A stretch of DNA of 10,822 bases, from contig JASFUE010000090.1 in assembly GCA_050050435.1 (NCBI GenBank), positions 1 to 10,822 of the forward strand, read 5' to 3'. The DNA is from SG8-40 sp050050435. GTDB lineage: Bacteria > Pseudomonadota > Gammaproteobacteria > Burkholderiales > Eutrophovitaceae. Position numbers and translations under genes: made by a program. The notes under the pieces are model-generated. The model had not been told where the DNA came from. It worked only from the letters and a program-made list of their open reading frames with translations, and did no database searches. Positions 1 to 6,488 of this stretch are shown here, piece by piece (position 1 is the first letter of the stretch; each line of letters starts with the position of its first letter).

Positions 1-665
1 ACGAGTCCTTGCCGCCAGAGATGCGTTACTACGACGGAAATCCGCCGAAGGTCATGCATTTCGGAACGCCCTGGCCAGAGGGAAAGTTTGCCAGAGTGAC
101 GGAAACTGTGGAGGTCGCCCCGGGATTTCATCTGATCTTGCTTAAAGGTCCATGGGGTGTTGATCTGGACGTCATGGAAATTTCGCTGGCGATCGATACA
201 CCGCAAGGAATCGTGCTGATCGTTGGGTGCAGCCATCCGACCATCGAGAAGATCGTGGCGACTGCAAAGCAGACCATCAACAAGCCTATTCACCTGGTTC
301 TGGGTGGTACGCATTTGCTGCCGGCGAAGGACGACCAGATCAAGCAGATCGCACGCTCATTGCGTGACGACTATCAGGTTCAATGGATCGCGCCCGATCA
401 TTGCACCGGGGAGCCGGCTTTCGCGATCCTGAGCGACATGTTCGGCAGCCATTACCTGTATGCCGGGGTTGGAACCACGATCACCTTTGGCGACAAGACG
501 GTCAAAGTGGTAGGAGGCCCGGTCGATTCCGGGGTTAACGTAATGAACGAGACGGACCTGCAAGGCTATCGCGCGTTACTGGAGCAAAGCCCGGATGGTG
601 TGCACATCCGTCATGCCGGGCAACGACATCGGACCCTTGCGCGGCAGAACTATTCGCGGCTCTGA
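1..665 (+). CDS. MBL-fold metallo-hydrolase, 5'-truncated by the window edge
   Basis: The reading frame is open from the first bases of the window (first whole codon at 3), so the true start lies upstream and only about 220 C-terminal residues are visible. They match the C-terminal half of the MBL-fold group that includes MJ0301 and the dihydropterin-aminobenzene-phosphate synthase-like proteins. A metal-ligand His sits in the motif GCSHP (codon 234-236), followed by GGTHLL (His codon 312-314) and PDHCTG near 393-410, then the typical YAGVGTTITF strand. The N-terminal HxHxDH metal motif must lie outside the window. After the conserved core there is a tail of roughly 58 residues ending at a TGA. 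The fold is clear; the substrate is not, and the family name 'synthase' is often over-assigned, so I call only a Zn-dependent hydrolase-like protein. Any operon with genes to the left cannot be seen. The next gene is 284 bp away on the same strand. Confidence 0.85.
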   Translation, partial: ESLPPEMRYYDGNPPKVMHFGTPWPEGKFARVTETVEVAPGFHLILLKGPWGVDLDVMEISLAIDTPQGIVLIVGCSHPTIEKIVATAKQTINKPIHLVLGGTHLLPAKDDQIKQIARSLRDDYQVQWIAPDHCTGEPAFAILSDMFGSHYLYAGVGTTITFGDKTVKVVGGPVDSGVNVMNETDLQGYRALLEQSPDGVHIRHAGQRHRTLARQNYSRL

Positions 666-700
666 CAGTCGGCATCCCAAGTCGGGGTGGTTGTTGGGGG

Positions 701-735
701 GCAGGCGCAGCGACAGCGTGCAGCATCGCGCCTGC
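701..735 (+). terminator. Possible terminator hairpin after the MBL gene
   Basis: A perfect 8-bp inverted repeat, GCAGGCGC at 701-708 and GCGCCTGC at 728-735, with a 19-nt loop, lies 36 bp after the MBL stop codon. A T-rich stretch (CCCTTTTATTT, about 747-757) follows, but some 12 nt after the stem, further than in a classical intrinsic terminator. It is placed correctly to end the upstream transcript. The loop length and offset T-tract keep this tentative. Confidence 0.35.
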
Positions 736-949
736 TAACGCGCTTGCCCTTTTATTTGGTAACGCCGGGGAAGTCGCTTTCCGGATCTGAAAATCGGGTG
801 AACAATGATGGGATAATAGTGTCCACGATGTATTGATTTGCCTGAAATCCATTTTGGCCTGGAGCGGATTACGTCCCGGGCTAAGACGCATGTGGGCACG
901 TCTTTGTTGAACACAATTTGTAAGAACCCGGAAAGCGAGTAAATAGAAA

Positions 950-1558
950 GTGACCGTCATAAACAAGCATTTCGCGATTTTCTCTGGTGTTGTTTTAATG
1001 ATATTGGGCAGTATTGGTGCGCATGCAGCCCCTGCTGGTGATGTGGAGGCAGGAAAAAAGATGGCCCAACAGATGTGCGTTGCGTGTCATGGACCGAAGA
1101 AGACGCTCAATGACGAAACGCCGATTCTATCGGGTCAGACTTGGCGCTATCTTTATCTCCAGATGAAGGACTTCAAGGAAGGCCGGAGAACCAACCAGCT
1201 AATGAATCCGCTTATGAAGGACATGAGCAAGAAGGACATGTACAACCTTGCGGCATATTATGCCGAAAGCAAATACGAGTCGGAGAATGAGAAAGGTGAT
1301 CCGGCCCTGATTGACAAAGGCCGCAAGGTCGCGGAGGACGCGCTATGCACGATGTGCCACCTTGGCGGCTTCAAAGGCCAGAATGAAGTGCCTCGCGTTG
1401 CCGGACAGAATTATAGCTATATCGTCAAGCAACTAATGGCATTCAAGACGCAGGAGCGGACCAATGACGCCGGAACAATGACCGCCTATATGTCGGACGT
1501 GACAGAGGAACAAATGAAAGCAGTCGCAGCTTACGTAGCGAATCTGCAACTCAGATAA
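950..1558 (+). CDS. Di-haem cytochrome c, cytochrome c4 type, secreted
   Basis: This 202-residue protein is a periplasmic electron carrier of the cytochrome c4 type, with two class I c-type domains in tandem. Residues 1-26 form a signal peptide (hydrophobic core 8-24, probable cleavage after AHA). The first haem site is CVACH at 43-47 and the second CTMCH at 133-137. Methionines that fit the sixth ligands by alignment to c4 are Met85 and Met177. The two halves repeat the same pattern: a Gly-Gln-x-(Tyr/Trp) segment, a lysine-rich helix with R-T-N, and a final LAAYYA or AAYVANL helix. Length matches the family (about 190-210). The start is GTG, fixed by an in-frame TAG at 944-946 just before it; the next methionine (17) would destroy the signal peptide. 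The ribosome site is poor (AGAAAG abuts the start). It stands alone, so its partner (terminal oxidase or a dehydrogenase) cannot be named from context. Confidence 0.9.
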   Translation: MTVINKHFAIFSGVVLMILGSIGAHAAPAGDVEAGKKMAQQMCVACHGPKKTLNDETPILSGQTWRYLYLQMKDFKEGRRTNQLMNPLMKDMSKKDMYNLAAYYAESKYESENEKGDPALIDKGRKVAEDALCTMCHLGGFKGQNEVPRVAGQNYSYIVKQLMAFKTQERTNDAGTMTAYMSDVTEEQMKAVAAYVANLQLR

Positions 1559-1567
1559 TCCGTATGG

Positions 1568-1599
1568 CCGATTGGGGGGGCGCAACGTCGCGCAATCGG
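1568..1599 (+). terminator. Possible terminator hairpin after the cytochrome gene
   Basis: Inverted repeat CCGATTG (1568-1574) and CAATCGG (1593-1599), a perfect 7-bp stem around an 18-nt loop that can itself pair GCG with CGC, begins 10 bp after the cytochrome stop. A smaller hairpin follows: TCGGC (1625-1629), a 5-nt loop, GCCGA (1635-1639), then TAGCTTTT. Neither has a strong U-run, so termination is plausible but unproven. Confidence 0.35.
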
Positions 1600-1737
1600 G
1601 AAGATTTCGACATATTTGTATTCCTCGGCACATCGCCGATAGCTTTTGCCTGTTAAGAGCAGTCGGCTCATGTGCGCATTGGGCCGATGCGGCGGGTAAC
1701 GTCATGCGAGTGGTTCCTCTCATCCTATGATTAATAT

Positions 1738-1775
1738 ACCGGGTGGACGAAGAGGCGGCCTAGCGCACACCCGGT
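1738..1775 (+). promoter_or_regulatory. Inverted repeat in the nhaA leader
   Basis: ACCGGGTG at 1738-1745 and CACCCGGT at 1768-1775 form a perfect 8-bp inverted repeat with a 22-nt spacer, ending five bases before the nhaA ribosome binding site (GGGGGA, 1780-1785). An AT-rich stretch with -10-like hexamers (TATGAT at 1726-1731, TAATAT at 1732-1737) lies directly in front, though no convincing -35 element was found. It could be an RNA hairpin affecting translation or a protein-binding dyad. No known regulator site was recognised. Confidence 0.3.
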
Positions 1776-1788
1776 TCACGGGGGATCC

Positions 1789-3135
1789 TTGAACGTGCAT
1801 TCGTCAGTCCAGGAAACACCTGTCGCCCGCGCTCTGCGACCGGTACGGGACTTTGCGCACTTTGAGGCGAGTAGCGGCCTCGTTCTGCTTGCTTGCGCCG
1901 TAGTGGCAATGGTGGCAGCGAATTCGCCGATCGCTCCATCCTTCCATGCGATCTGGGATACGCAGTTATCAGTTGGTCTTGGCGCCATGGAAGTGTCCAA
2001 GACCGTGCGCTTCTGGATCAACGATGGCCTCATGGCGATCTTCTTCTTCGTTGTCGGCCTCGAAATCAAGCGAGAGATTCTCGTCGGAGATCTTTCCTCG
2101 CCGCGTCAGGCCGTGCTTCCGTTGATCGCCGCATTCGGCGGAATGGTGGTTCCCGCCATTATCTACTTGTCATTCAATCCGGCAGGTGTCGAGGCCGCAG
2201 GCTGGGGAGTACCGGTAGCGACCGACATCGCATTTGCTCTGGGCGTGCTCGCGTTGTTCGGTCAACGCATTCCGAATACGCTCAAGGTTTTACTCACCGC
2301 TCTTGCGATATTCGACGACATTGGGGCGGTGCTGGTGATTGCCCTGTTTTACACTGACCATCTCACGTTCTACGCACTCGTCGCGAGCGGAATAATTCTG
2401 GGGCTGACCTTGCTTGCTAACTGGGTCGGAATGCGTAGCATGCTGATTTTCGGGATCCTCGGAGTTTCGCTGTGGATCGCCATGCTTGATTCCGGCTTCC
2501 ATGCCAGTGTTGCGGGGGTATTGCTTGCATTCGCCATACCAGCCCGCGCTCACGCCGAATCCGGGAAATTTATCCGACATAGCAGGGCTTTGATCGACGA
2601 ATTTGAGGAAACTACCGACCCCTCTGAAAAAGCCCTGGGCAACAACCGGCAGCATTCGCTGCTGGCCTCCATCAGAGTGGCCGCCGAGCGCGCTGGCACG
2701 CCGTTGCAACGACTCGAAATCACGCTTGGTCCGTGGGTTGCATTTTTCGTACTGCCGGTATTTGCGCTCGCCAACGCCGGGGTAGGACTGGACGTGGCTG
2801 CTGGCAATGCGCTGACACATCCTGTCCTGCTCGGGGTCGTGGCGGGACTCGTGATCGGCAAACCGGCCGGGATCATTGCGTTTTCCTGGCTTGCCGTCAG
2901 GTCTGGTTTGGCCGATTTGCCGGAAAGTGTGTCCTGGCGCGAAATCTGTGGGATCGGTAGTCTCGCAGGCATCGGATTTACGATGGCTTTGTTTATCGGA
3001 GGGCTCGCCTTCCCCGAAGGCGAGCTGTTACCGGTTGCGAAAATCGCCATATTGGGCGGGTCGCTGCTTGCAGGAACGTTCGGTTCGCTACTGTTGTGGA
3101 CCACACTGCTCGAGCGTGAAGGAAAGTCGCCATGA
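1789..3135 (+). CDS. nhaA: Na+/H+ antiporter NhaA
   Basis: Inner-membrane antiporter that expels Na+ (or Li+) in exchange for protons, important for salt and alkaline-pH tolerance. Diagnostic motifs are present: FFFVVGLEIKREI (85-97), ATDIAFALGVLALFG (144-158) with Asp146 equivalent to E. coli Asp133, AIFDDIGAV (173-181) with the transport pair Asp176/Asp177 (E. coli 163/164), and IGKPAGI (356-362) with Lys358 equivalent to Lys300. About 12 hydrophobic segments fit the NhaA fold. At 448 residues it is longer than the 388-residue E. coli protein, mostly from a hydrophilic loop at about 253-310, which is usual in long-form NhaA. The start is uncertain: TTG at 1789 lies only 3 nt from the GGGGGA ribosome site, whereas in-frame GTG at 1795 has a 9-nt spacing and may be the real start (446 residues). 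The stop overlaps the next gene by four bases. Confidence 0.96.
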   Translation: MNVHSSVQETPVARALRPVRDFAHFEASSGLVLLACAVVAMVAANSPIAPSFHAIWDTQLSVGLGAMEVSKTVRFWINDGLMAIFFFVVGLEIKREILVGDLSSPRQAVLPLIAAFGGMVVPAIIYLSFNPAGVEAAGWGVPVATDIAFALGVLALFGQRIPNTLKVLLTALAIFDDIGAVLVIALFYTDHLTFYALVASGIILGLTLLANWVGMRSMLIFGILGVSLWIAMLDSGFHASVAGVLLAFAIPARAHAESGKFIRHSRALIDEFEETTDPSEKALGNNRQHSLLASIRVAAERAGTPLQRLEITLGPWVAFFVLPVFALANAGVGLDVAAGNALTHPVLLGVVAGLVIGKPAGIIAFSWLAVRSGLADLPESVSWREICGIGSLAGIGFTMALFIGGLAFPEGELLPVAKIAILGGSLLAGTFGSLLLWTTLLEREGKSP

Positions 3136-4475
3136 TTCGATTGCAGATAGCTGAACGATCCAAGATCCTGTTCTCATCCTATTGGTTCGTGCCACTACTG
3201 TGCTCTTTCGCCGCGGTCGCGCTCGTCGTCCTTGCAGCGTGGCTGGATATGCTCGCTGCGGGCGGCGATATACCTGTCCTGCCCTTTTTCGAGAAAGGCA
3301 CGCCGGCTGGCCAGCGTGCGCTTCTTTCGACAATCGCCGGCTCATCCATTGCGGTTGCGGGGACCGTTTTCTCGATTTCAATGGTGGTTCTTTCGTTCGC
3401 CTCTTCGCAACTCGGACCGCGGCTCCTTCCCAATTTCTTCAAACGTATCAGTACCCAACTTGTGCTCGGCGGTTTTATCGCTACCTTCATGGCCGCTCTG
3501 CTGGTGCTGGCGCAGGTGACTGACAGCATAGGTGGTCCAAATCCGCATTCCTACGGTATCGGCCTGAGCTTCTCTCTGGCAGTGCTCAGTCTCGCCTTGC
3601 TCGTCTATTTTTTGCACAGTGTGTCTTCATTCATTCAGGCCCCATTGGTGATAGACGAAGTGGCGACAGATCTCGTGCGTGTACTGAAACAACAGACGGT
3701 CGAATCAGGTTCGGAATCATCCGACTGTCGCGGCGATCCAAGTGCCTTTTTGAAGAAGTTTGACAGGGACTGCGCGCGCATCGAGGCGCCAAGAGATGGT
3801 TACATTCAGGCAATCGATACAAGTCGTGCGTGCAGGCTCGCCGCGGAATATGATATCCGGGTGAAACTGCCACATCGGCCTGGGCAGTTCGTGTCGGGCG
3901 AAGACACAATCGCACTTGTTGTCCCGCCTGAAAGCATGGGCAGGAAACTGACAAAGAAAATACGCGAACTGATTGTAGTCGGTCCGCAAAGAACGAATTC
4001 GAAAGACGTTGAATACGTGGTCGATCAACTCGTCGAAATTGCGGTTCGCGCATTATCGCCCGGCATCAATGATCCGATCACAGCCATGAATTGCATCGAC
4101 CGTCTCGGCGGAGCGCTCGGTATACTTTCTTCACGCGAGTTTCGCAGCAACGTATGCAGCGACGAGGCAGGTAGCCCGCGTTTGTATATGGAACGACTTA
4201 CCGACAGCGGTCTTCTTGGTACAGCGTTCGATCAATTACGACAACACGCAAGTAATAATGTTGCAGTGTCAATCAGATTGATGGAGATGATCGCATCTGT
4301 GGGCGCGCGCGTCTCCAGGAACACACTCAAGCAAGGCCTGCGCGACCAGCTTGATAAACTGTACGCGGCATGCCGGCGTGACGTGGAGGGAAAGGCAGAC
4401 CGGCACGACATCGAGCAGCGTTATCATGAAGCCGTGAACGTGTTGTGCCCGCCGGGCTCAAGCACTGTATCGTAA
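3132..4475 (+). CDS. DUF2254 family integral membrane protein
   Basis: A 447-residue protein of the DUF2254 family of predicted membrane proteins, whose function is unknown to me. There are four hydrophobic helices in the first third: about 17-42, 65-91, 106-129 and 142-165. A cytoplasmic or periplasmic C-terminal domain follows. It contains a beta-rich stretch (about 217-265, G-Y-I-Q-A-I-D ... R-P-G-Q-F-V) and the hallmark block at 286-327, with the signature ALSPGINDPITA (307-318) and then CIDRL. The stretch between the helices, GTVFSISMVVLSFASSQLGPR (78-98), is also typical. Its ATG lies within the last codons of nhaA (ATGA, 3132-3135), so it is almost surely translated by coupling with nhaA and both are made from one transcript. 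That suggests, but does not show, a role in ion or pH homeostasis or in the function of NhaA. The family assignment is firm; the role is open. Confidence 0.9.
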   Translation: MIRLQIAERSKILFSSYWFVPLLCSFAAVALVVLAAWLDMLAAGGDIPVLPFFEKGTPAGQRALLSTIAGSSIAVAGTVFSISMVVLSFASSQLGPRLLPNFFKRISTQLVLGGFIATFMAALLVLAQVTDSIGGPNPHSYGIGLSFSLAVLSLALLVYFLHSVSSFIQAPLVIDEVATDLVRVLKQQTVESGSESSDCRGDPSAFLKKFDRDCARIEAPRDGYIQAIDTSRACRLAAEYDIRVKLPHRPGQFVSGEDTIALVVPPESMGRKLTKKIRELIVVGPQRTNSKDVEYVVDQLVEIAVRALSPGINDPITAMNCIDRLGGALGILSSREFRSNVCSDEAGSPRLYMERLTDSGLLGTAFDQLRQHASNNVAVSIRLMEMIASVGARVSRNTLKQGLRDQLDKLYAACRRDVEGKADRHDIEQRYHEAVNVLCPPGSSTVS

Positions 4476-4525
4476 TCTTCTTCCTTTAATTTACCGAGCC
4501 CGCCTCGAGCAGTGTTTGCAGGCCG

Positions 4526-4711
4526 TTAATGCGCCTTAGGGAAATGGGCGTGCATCACGGCGATCGGCTCGGCGGTGAGCTGCTGTGTGATCGAGCTTTT
4601 CGGCCTGATCGGCTTTTTCTCATCTGACGTTTCGGGATCTCTCGGGCGGTCGTTCCCGGCGGTGACGCTTTGTAATGCTGATCGATGCGGAAACCACTTT
4701 CCTGTTAGCAT
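4526..4711 (-). CDS. Doubtful small ORF or gene remnant
   Basis: A minus-strand frame of 61 codons (ATG at 4711, TAA at 4526-4528) occupies the gap between the DUF2254 and PPOX genes. It is charged and proline-rich in the middle and ends in a His-rich tail (MHAHFPKAH). I do not recognise it. Third codon positions over the last 45 or so codons favour G/C (runs such as GCC, ATC, CCG, GAG, CAG), as in real genes of this window, which is why it is listed. Against it: there is no clear ribosome site before ATG 4711, it lies antisense to the promoter region of the next gene, and no homologue comes to mind. It may be a genuine small protein, the remnant of a lost gene, or chance. Confidence 0.2.
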   Translation of the reverse strand: MLTGKWFPHRSALQSVTAGNDRPRDPETSDEKKPIRPKSSITQQLTAEPIAVMHAHFPKAH

Positions 4712-4712
4712 C

Positions 4713-4740
4713 TTGGACGTCCGCGCGAGTGGGCTATACA
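4713..4740 (+). promoter_or_regulatory. Candidate sigma70-type promoter of the PPOX gene
   Basis: TTGGAC (4713-4718) and TATACA (4735-4740) with a 16-nt spacer resemble weak -35 and -10 boxes. Transcription would begin near 4747, just before the GGAGGAG ribosome site, giving a very short leader. Both boxes deviate from consensus, so this is a suggestion only. Confidence 0.3.
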
Positions 4741-4750
4741 AACAACAAAC

Positions 4751-4757
4751 GGAGGAG
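4751..4757 (+). promoter_or_regulatory. Strong ribosome binding site deciding the PPOX start
   Basis: GGAGGAG, close to a perfect anti-16S match, lies six bases before ATG 4764. It rules against the longer in-frame start at 4575 and is the strongest ribosome site in the window. Confidence 0.8.
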
Positions 4758-4763
4758 CACGTA

Positions 4764-5426
4764 ATGAGTAATTTCTACGGCGAAGAGCATCGCGCCTTGC
4801 AGGACCAGTTTGATTCCCGGCGCCTGGCGGATCTGCTCGAAGGCGGCTTTATTGCCAACGAAGTCGATGACAACAGCAAGGCCTTTATCGAGTCACGCGA
4901 TATGTTTTTTCTGTCGACGATTGACCAGAACGGAAATCCAACGGTTTCATACAAGGGCGGTGAGCCGGGGTTCGTCAGGGTCGTCGACAACAAGACCATT
5001 GCCTTTCCTTTTTATGATGGCAACGGTATGTTTTACTCATGGGGAAATATTGCTGGCAATGCCAAGGTCGGCTTCCTGTTTATTGATTTCACCACGCCTA
5101 ACCGGTTGCGCGTGCAAGGCACCGCCAAAGTCGACATGAACGATGAGTTGATGATGGAGTACACCGAAGCCCAGGGAATTGTGCGTGTGACGGTGGAAGC
5201 CTTGTGGCCAAATTGCCCGCGCTACGTGCACCGTTATGAAAAGGTCAAGACTTCGCGTTACGTGCCGCAGAAGTCCTGTGACACACCGCTCGCGGGGTGG
5301 AAGCGCATTGATATTGTTCAGGACGCATTGCCGGCAGGCGATCAGGGCAAAGCCGAGCAGGCCGGCGGTCTGCTCAGTGTCGAAGAATGGTTCGGAAAAG
5401 TCGCGGAAGGAAGCGAAGAAGCCTGA
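4764..5426 (+). CDS. Pyridoxamine 5'-phosphate oxidase-like FMN-binding protein
   Basis: A 220-residue soluble protein with the split-barrel FMN-binding fold of the PNPOx-like superfamily. The barrel core spans about 38-145. It includes the strand DMFFLSTIDQNGNPTVSYKG (46-65), the FPFYDGNGMFYSWGNI segment (81-96), where the FMN phosphate is usually bound, and KVGFLFIDFTTPNRLRVQGTA (101-121). A conserved ALWPNCPRYVHRY block (146-158) marks the subfamily usually annotated 'pyridoxamine 5'-phosphate oxidase family protein'. Many such proteins are not PdxH but flavin- or haem-linked oxidoreductases, so the substrate is unknown. ATG 4764 is chosen because GGAGGAG (4751-4757) sits 6 nt before it and the family begins here; the same frame is open further upstream, to 4575, but that stretch resembles no protein. 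It appears to be a single-gene unit: 288 bp from the DUF2254 gene and convergent with the next gene. Confidence 0.9.
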   Translation: MSNFYGEEHRALQDQFDSRRLADLLEGGFIANEVDDNSKAFIESRDMFFLSTIDQNGNPTVSYKGGEPGFVRVVDNKTIAFPFYDGNGMFYSWGNIAGNAKVGFLFIDFTTPNRLRVQGTAKVDMNDELMMEYTEAQGIVRVTVEALWPNCPRYVHRYEKVKTSRYVPQKSCDTPLAGWKRIDIVQDALPAGDQGKAEQAGGLLSVEEWFGKVAEGSEEA

Positions 5427-5440
5427 GTCGAAACACGTAA

Positions 5441-5475
5441 GCCGCGTTACCTCGTCGTCCTGGCGGGAACGCGGC
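5441..5475. terminator. Possible terminator hairpin between convergent genes
   Basis: GCCGCGTT (5441-5448) and AACGCGGC (5468-5475) form a perfect 8-bp inverted repeat with a 19-nt loop, 14 bp after the PPOX stop and 80 bp beyond the end of the convergent membrane-protein gene. It is well placed to end one or both transcripts. No T-run follows on the plus strand, so an intrinsic terminator is not certain. Confidence 0.35.
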
Positions 5476-5555
5476 GGTCCGCGTCGGAGTCGCGAATCAT
5501 TTCGATAGTGGATGTGCTCTGACTATTGTCAGTCGGGCAGCCTCGGCGAGGCAAC

Positions 5556-6167
5556 TTAACGCAGCGACGAGATCGTATTGCGCCAAACCTGGCCCGGGGG
5601 CGGCAGGTTCAGATCCTGCGCGGCGCTCTCGGCAAATCGTTCGAAGCTGGGGTGGTGAAACCATTCCCAGGCTCCCGCGCCGACGACGGCAATGCCCAGA
5701 ACCGCGATGAGCACGCCAAACGTGATACGCGGCAATCCGACAAAAACAAACCGCAGTTTGCCGCCATAGCGGTCTGCCACGATGATGATGACCAGACCGA
5801 GCCCGAGCAAGAGTAAGCCAATGCCGGCCAACAGCGGACCGGGGCGCTCGGAGAGAAAATTGAGCAACCGTGTCCAGAGGCCGAAGTTCAGCGCATAAGC
5901 GCTGCCGATCGTGACCAGCCCGACGAGCAGTTGCATCATTCCGACAATGACTGAAGGTGACCCCATCCAGTCATCCCATCCGTAATCGGAGAACCGCATG
6001 GACATTTGCCTGCTGATGATCGCTTCAAGTCCCGCGAGCGCGAATCCGAGCCCAACGAGAGCGATACCCAGTTCGACTCCTTTGGGAAGGCCGAAGAGCT
6101 TGCCGGCAACAACTCCCAGTATGCCGATCCCTAACAGGCCGTATTCGATGAACGCGGTGATGCGCAT
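5556..6167 (-). CDS. Unrecognised small integral membrane protein
   Basis: A 203-residue protein I cannot place in a named family. It is almost all membrane: hydrophobic helices at about 8-24, 31-52, 71-93, 110-131 and 148-167, joined by short loops. The second loop (RQMSMRFSDYGWDDWMGSPS, 53-72) is polar, aromatic and acidic. The protein ends in a hydrophilic tail of about 35 residues with PPP at 189-191. No signal-peptide cleavage site, metal motif or transporter signature is visible. The ATG at 6165-6167 has a good ribosome site, GAGAGG, eight bases before it (plus-strand 6176-6181). It faces the PPOX gene and follows the PLD lipoprotein gene on the same strand after 321 bp, so it probably has its own promoter, though a shared envelope-related role with that neighbour is conceivable. 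It is surely coding, given its regular hydrophobic pattern and ribosome site; the function is unknown. Confidence 0.8.
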   Translation of the reverse strand: MRITAFIEYGLLGIGILGVVAGKLFGLPKGVELGIALVGLGFALAGLEAIISRQMSMRFSDYGWDDWMGSPSVIVGMMQLLVGLVTIGSAYALNFGLWTRLLNFLSERPGPLLAGIGLLLLGLGLVIIIVADRYGGKLRFVFVGLPRITFGVLIAVLGIAVVGAGAWEWFHHPSFERFAESAAQDLNLPPPGQVWRNTISSLR

Positions 6168-6488
6168 GCGGAATACCTCTCAGCAAAAAACAGTGTTCAA
6201 TGTGATGAAGCGCAAAAGCCGCCTGATATGCGCATGAAAGACGTGCAGATCGAACTGGCGGATGTCGGCACTTGACGACAGCCTGACCGGCAATGTCAGC
6301 TCGGTGATTTCGTTACCGTTAACCGTCCCCCGCATGGTTTATGAACCTGGCTCTCTTGAAGGCAAGTTTCTGTTTCCATTGCTTTGCGCAACCTTGCAGG
6401 TATTGCATAAAGCCTGCCAGGCTCCTTCATACATCCTGCCGAGTCTTGCATCCGTATGCCGACGGGGCCCCGCCAAATGACGCTTCGC
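6168..6488. other. 321-bp gap between two minus-strand genes
   Basis: No convincing gene was found. The right-hand part is the 3' flank of the PLD gene and holds a 10-bp palindrome CGGGGCCCCG (6463-6472) and a weak 5-bp inverted repeat GCAGG/CCTGC (6396-6400, 6413-6417). The left-hand part must hold the promoter and ribosome site (6176-6181) of the membrane-protein gene; I could not identify convincing -35 and -10 boxes. A plus-strand frame of 72 codons at 6262-6480 lacks a ribosome site and familiar features. Confidence 0.5.

Noticed and set aside
905..930. A possible FNR/Crp-like dyad in front of the cytochrome gene (TTGAACACAATTTGTAA).
   Set aside because: The half-sites do not fit TTGAT-N4-ATCAA and the symmetry breaks after three or four pairs. 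I could not support a regulator site.
4575..4763. A longer N-terminus for the PPOX protein in the same frame.
   Set aside because: GGAGGAG directly precedes ATG 4764, the fold begins there, and the extra 63 residues look like random translation with no signal peptide.
5603..5619. A tRNA T-arm-like stem-loop (GCAGG, TTCAGAT, CCTGC) on the plus strand.
   Set aside because: The conserved A58 is G, no matching acceptor stem, anticodon arm or D arm exists upstream, and the stretch encodes the C-terminus of the minus-strand membrane protein. It is judged to be chance.
6463..6472. The palindrome CGGGGCCCCG as a terminator or recombination site.
   Set aside because: It has no spacer for a stable loop, no T-run and no second copy was noticed; short GC palindromes are expected at this base composition.
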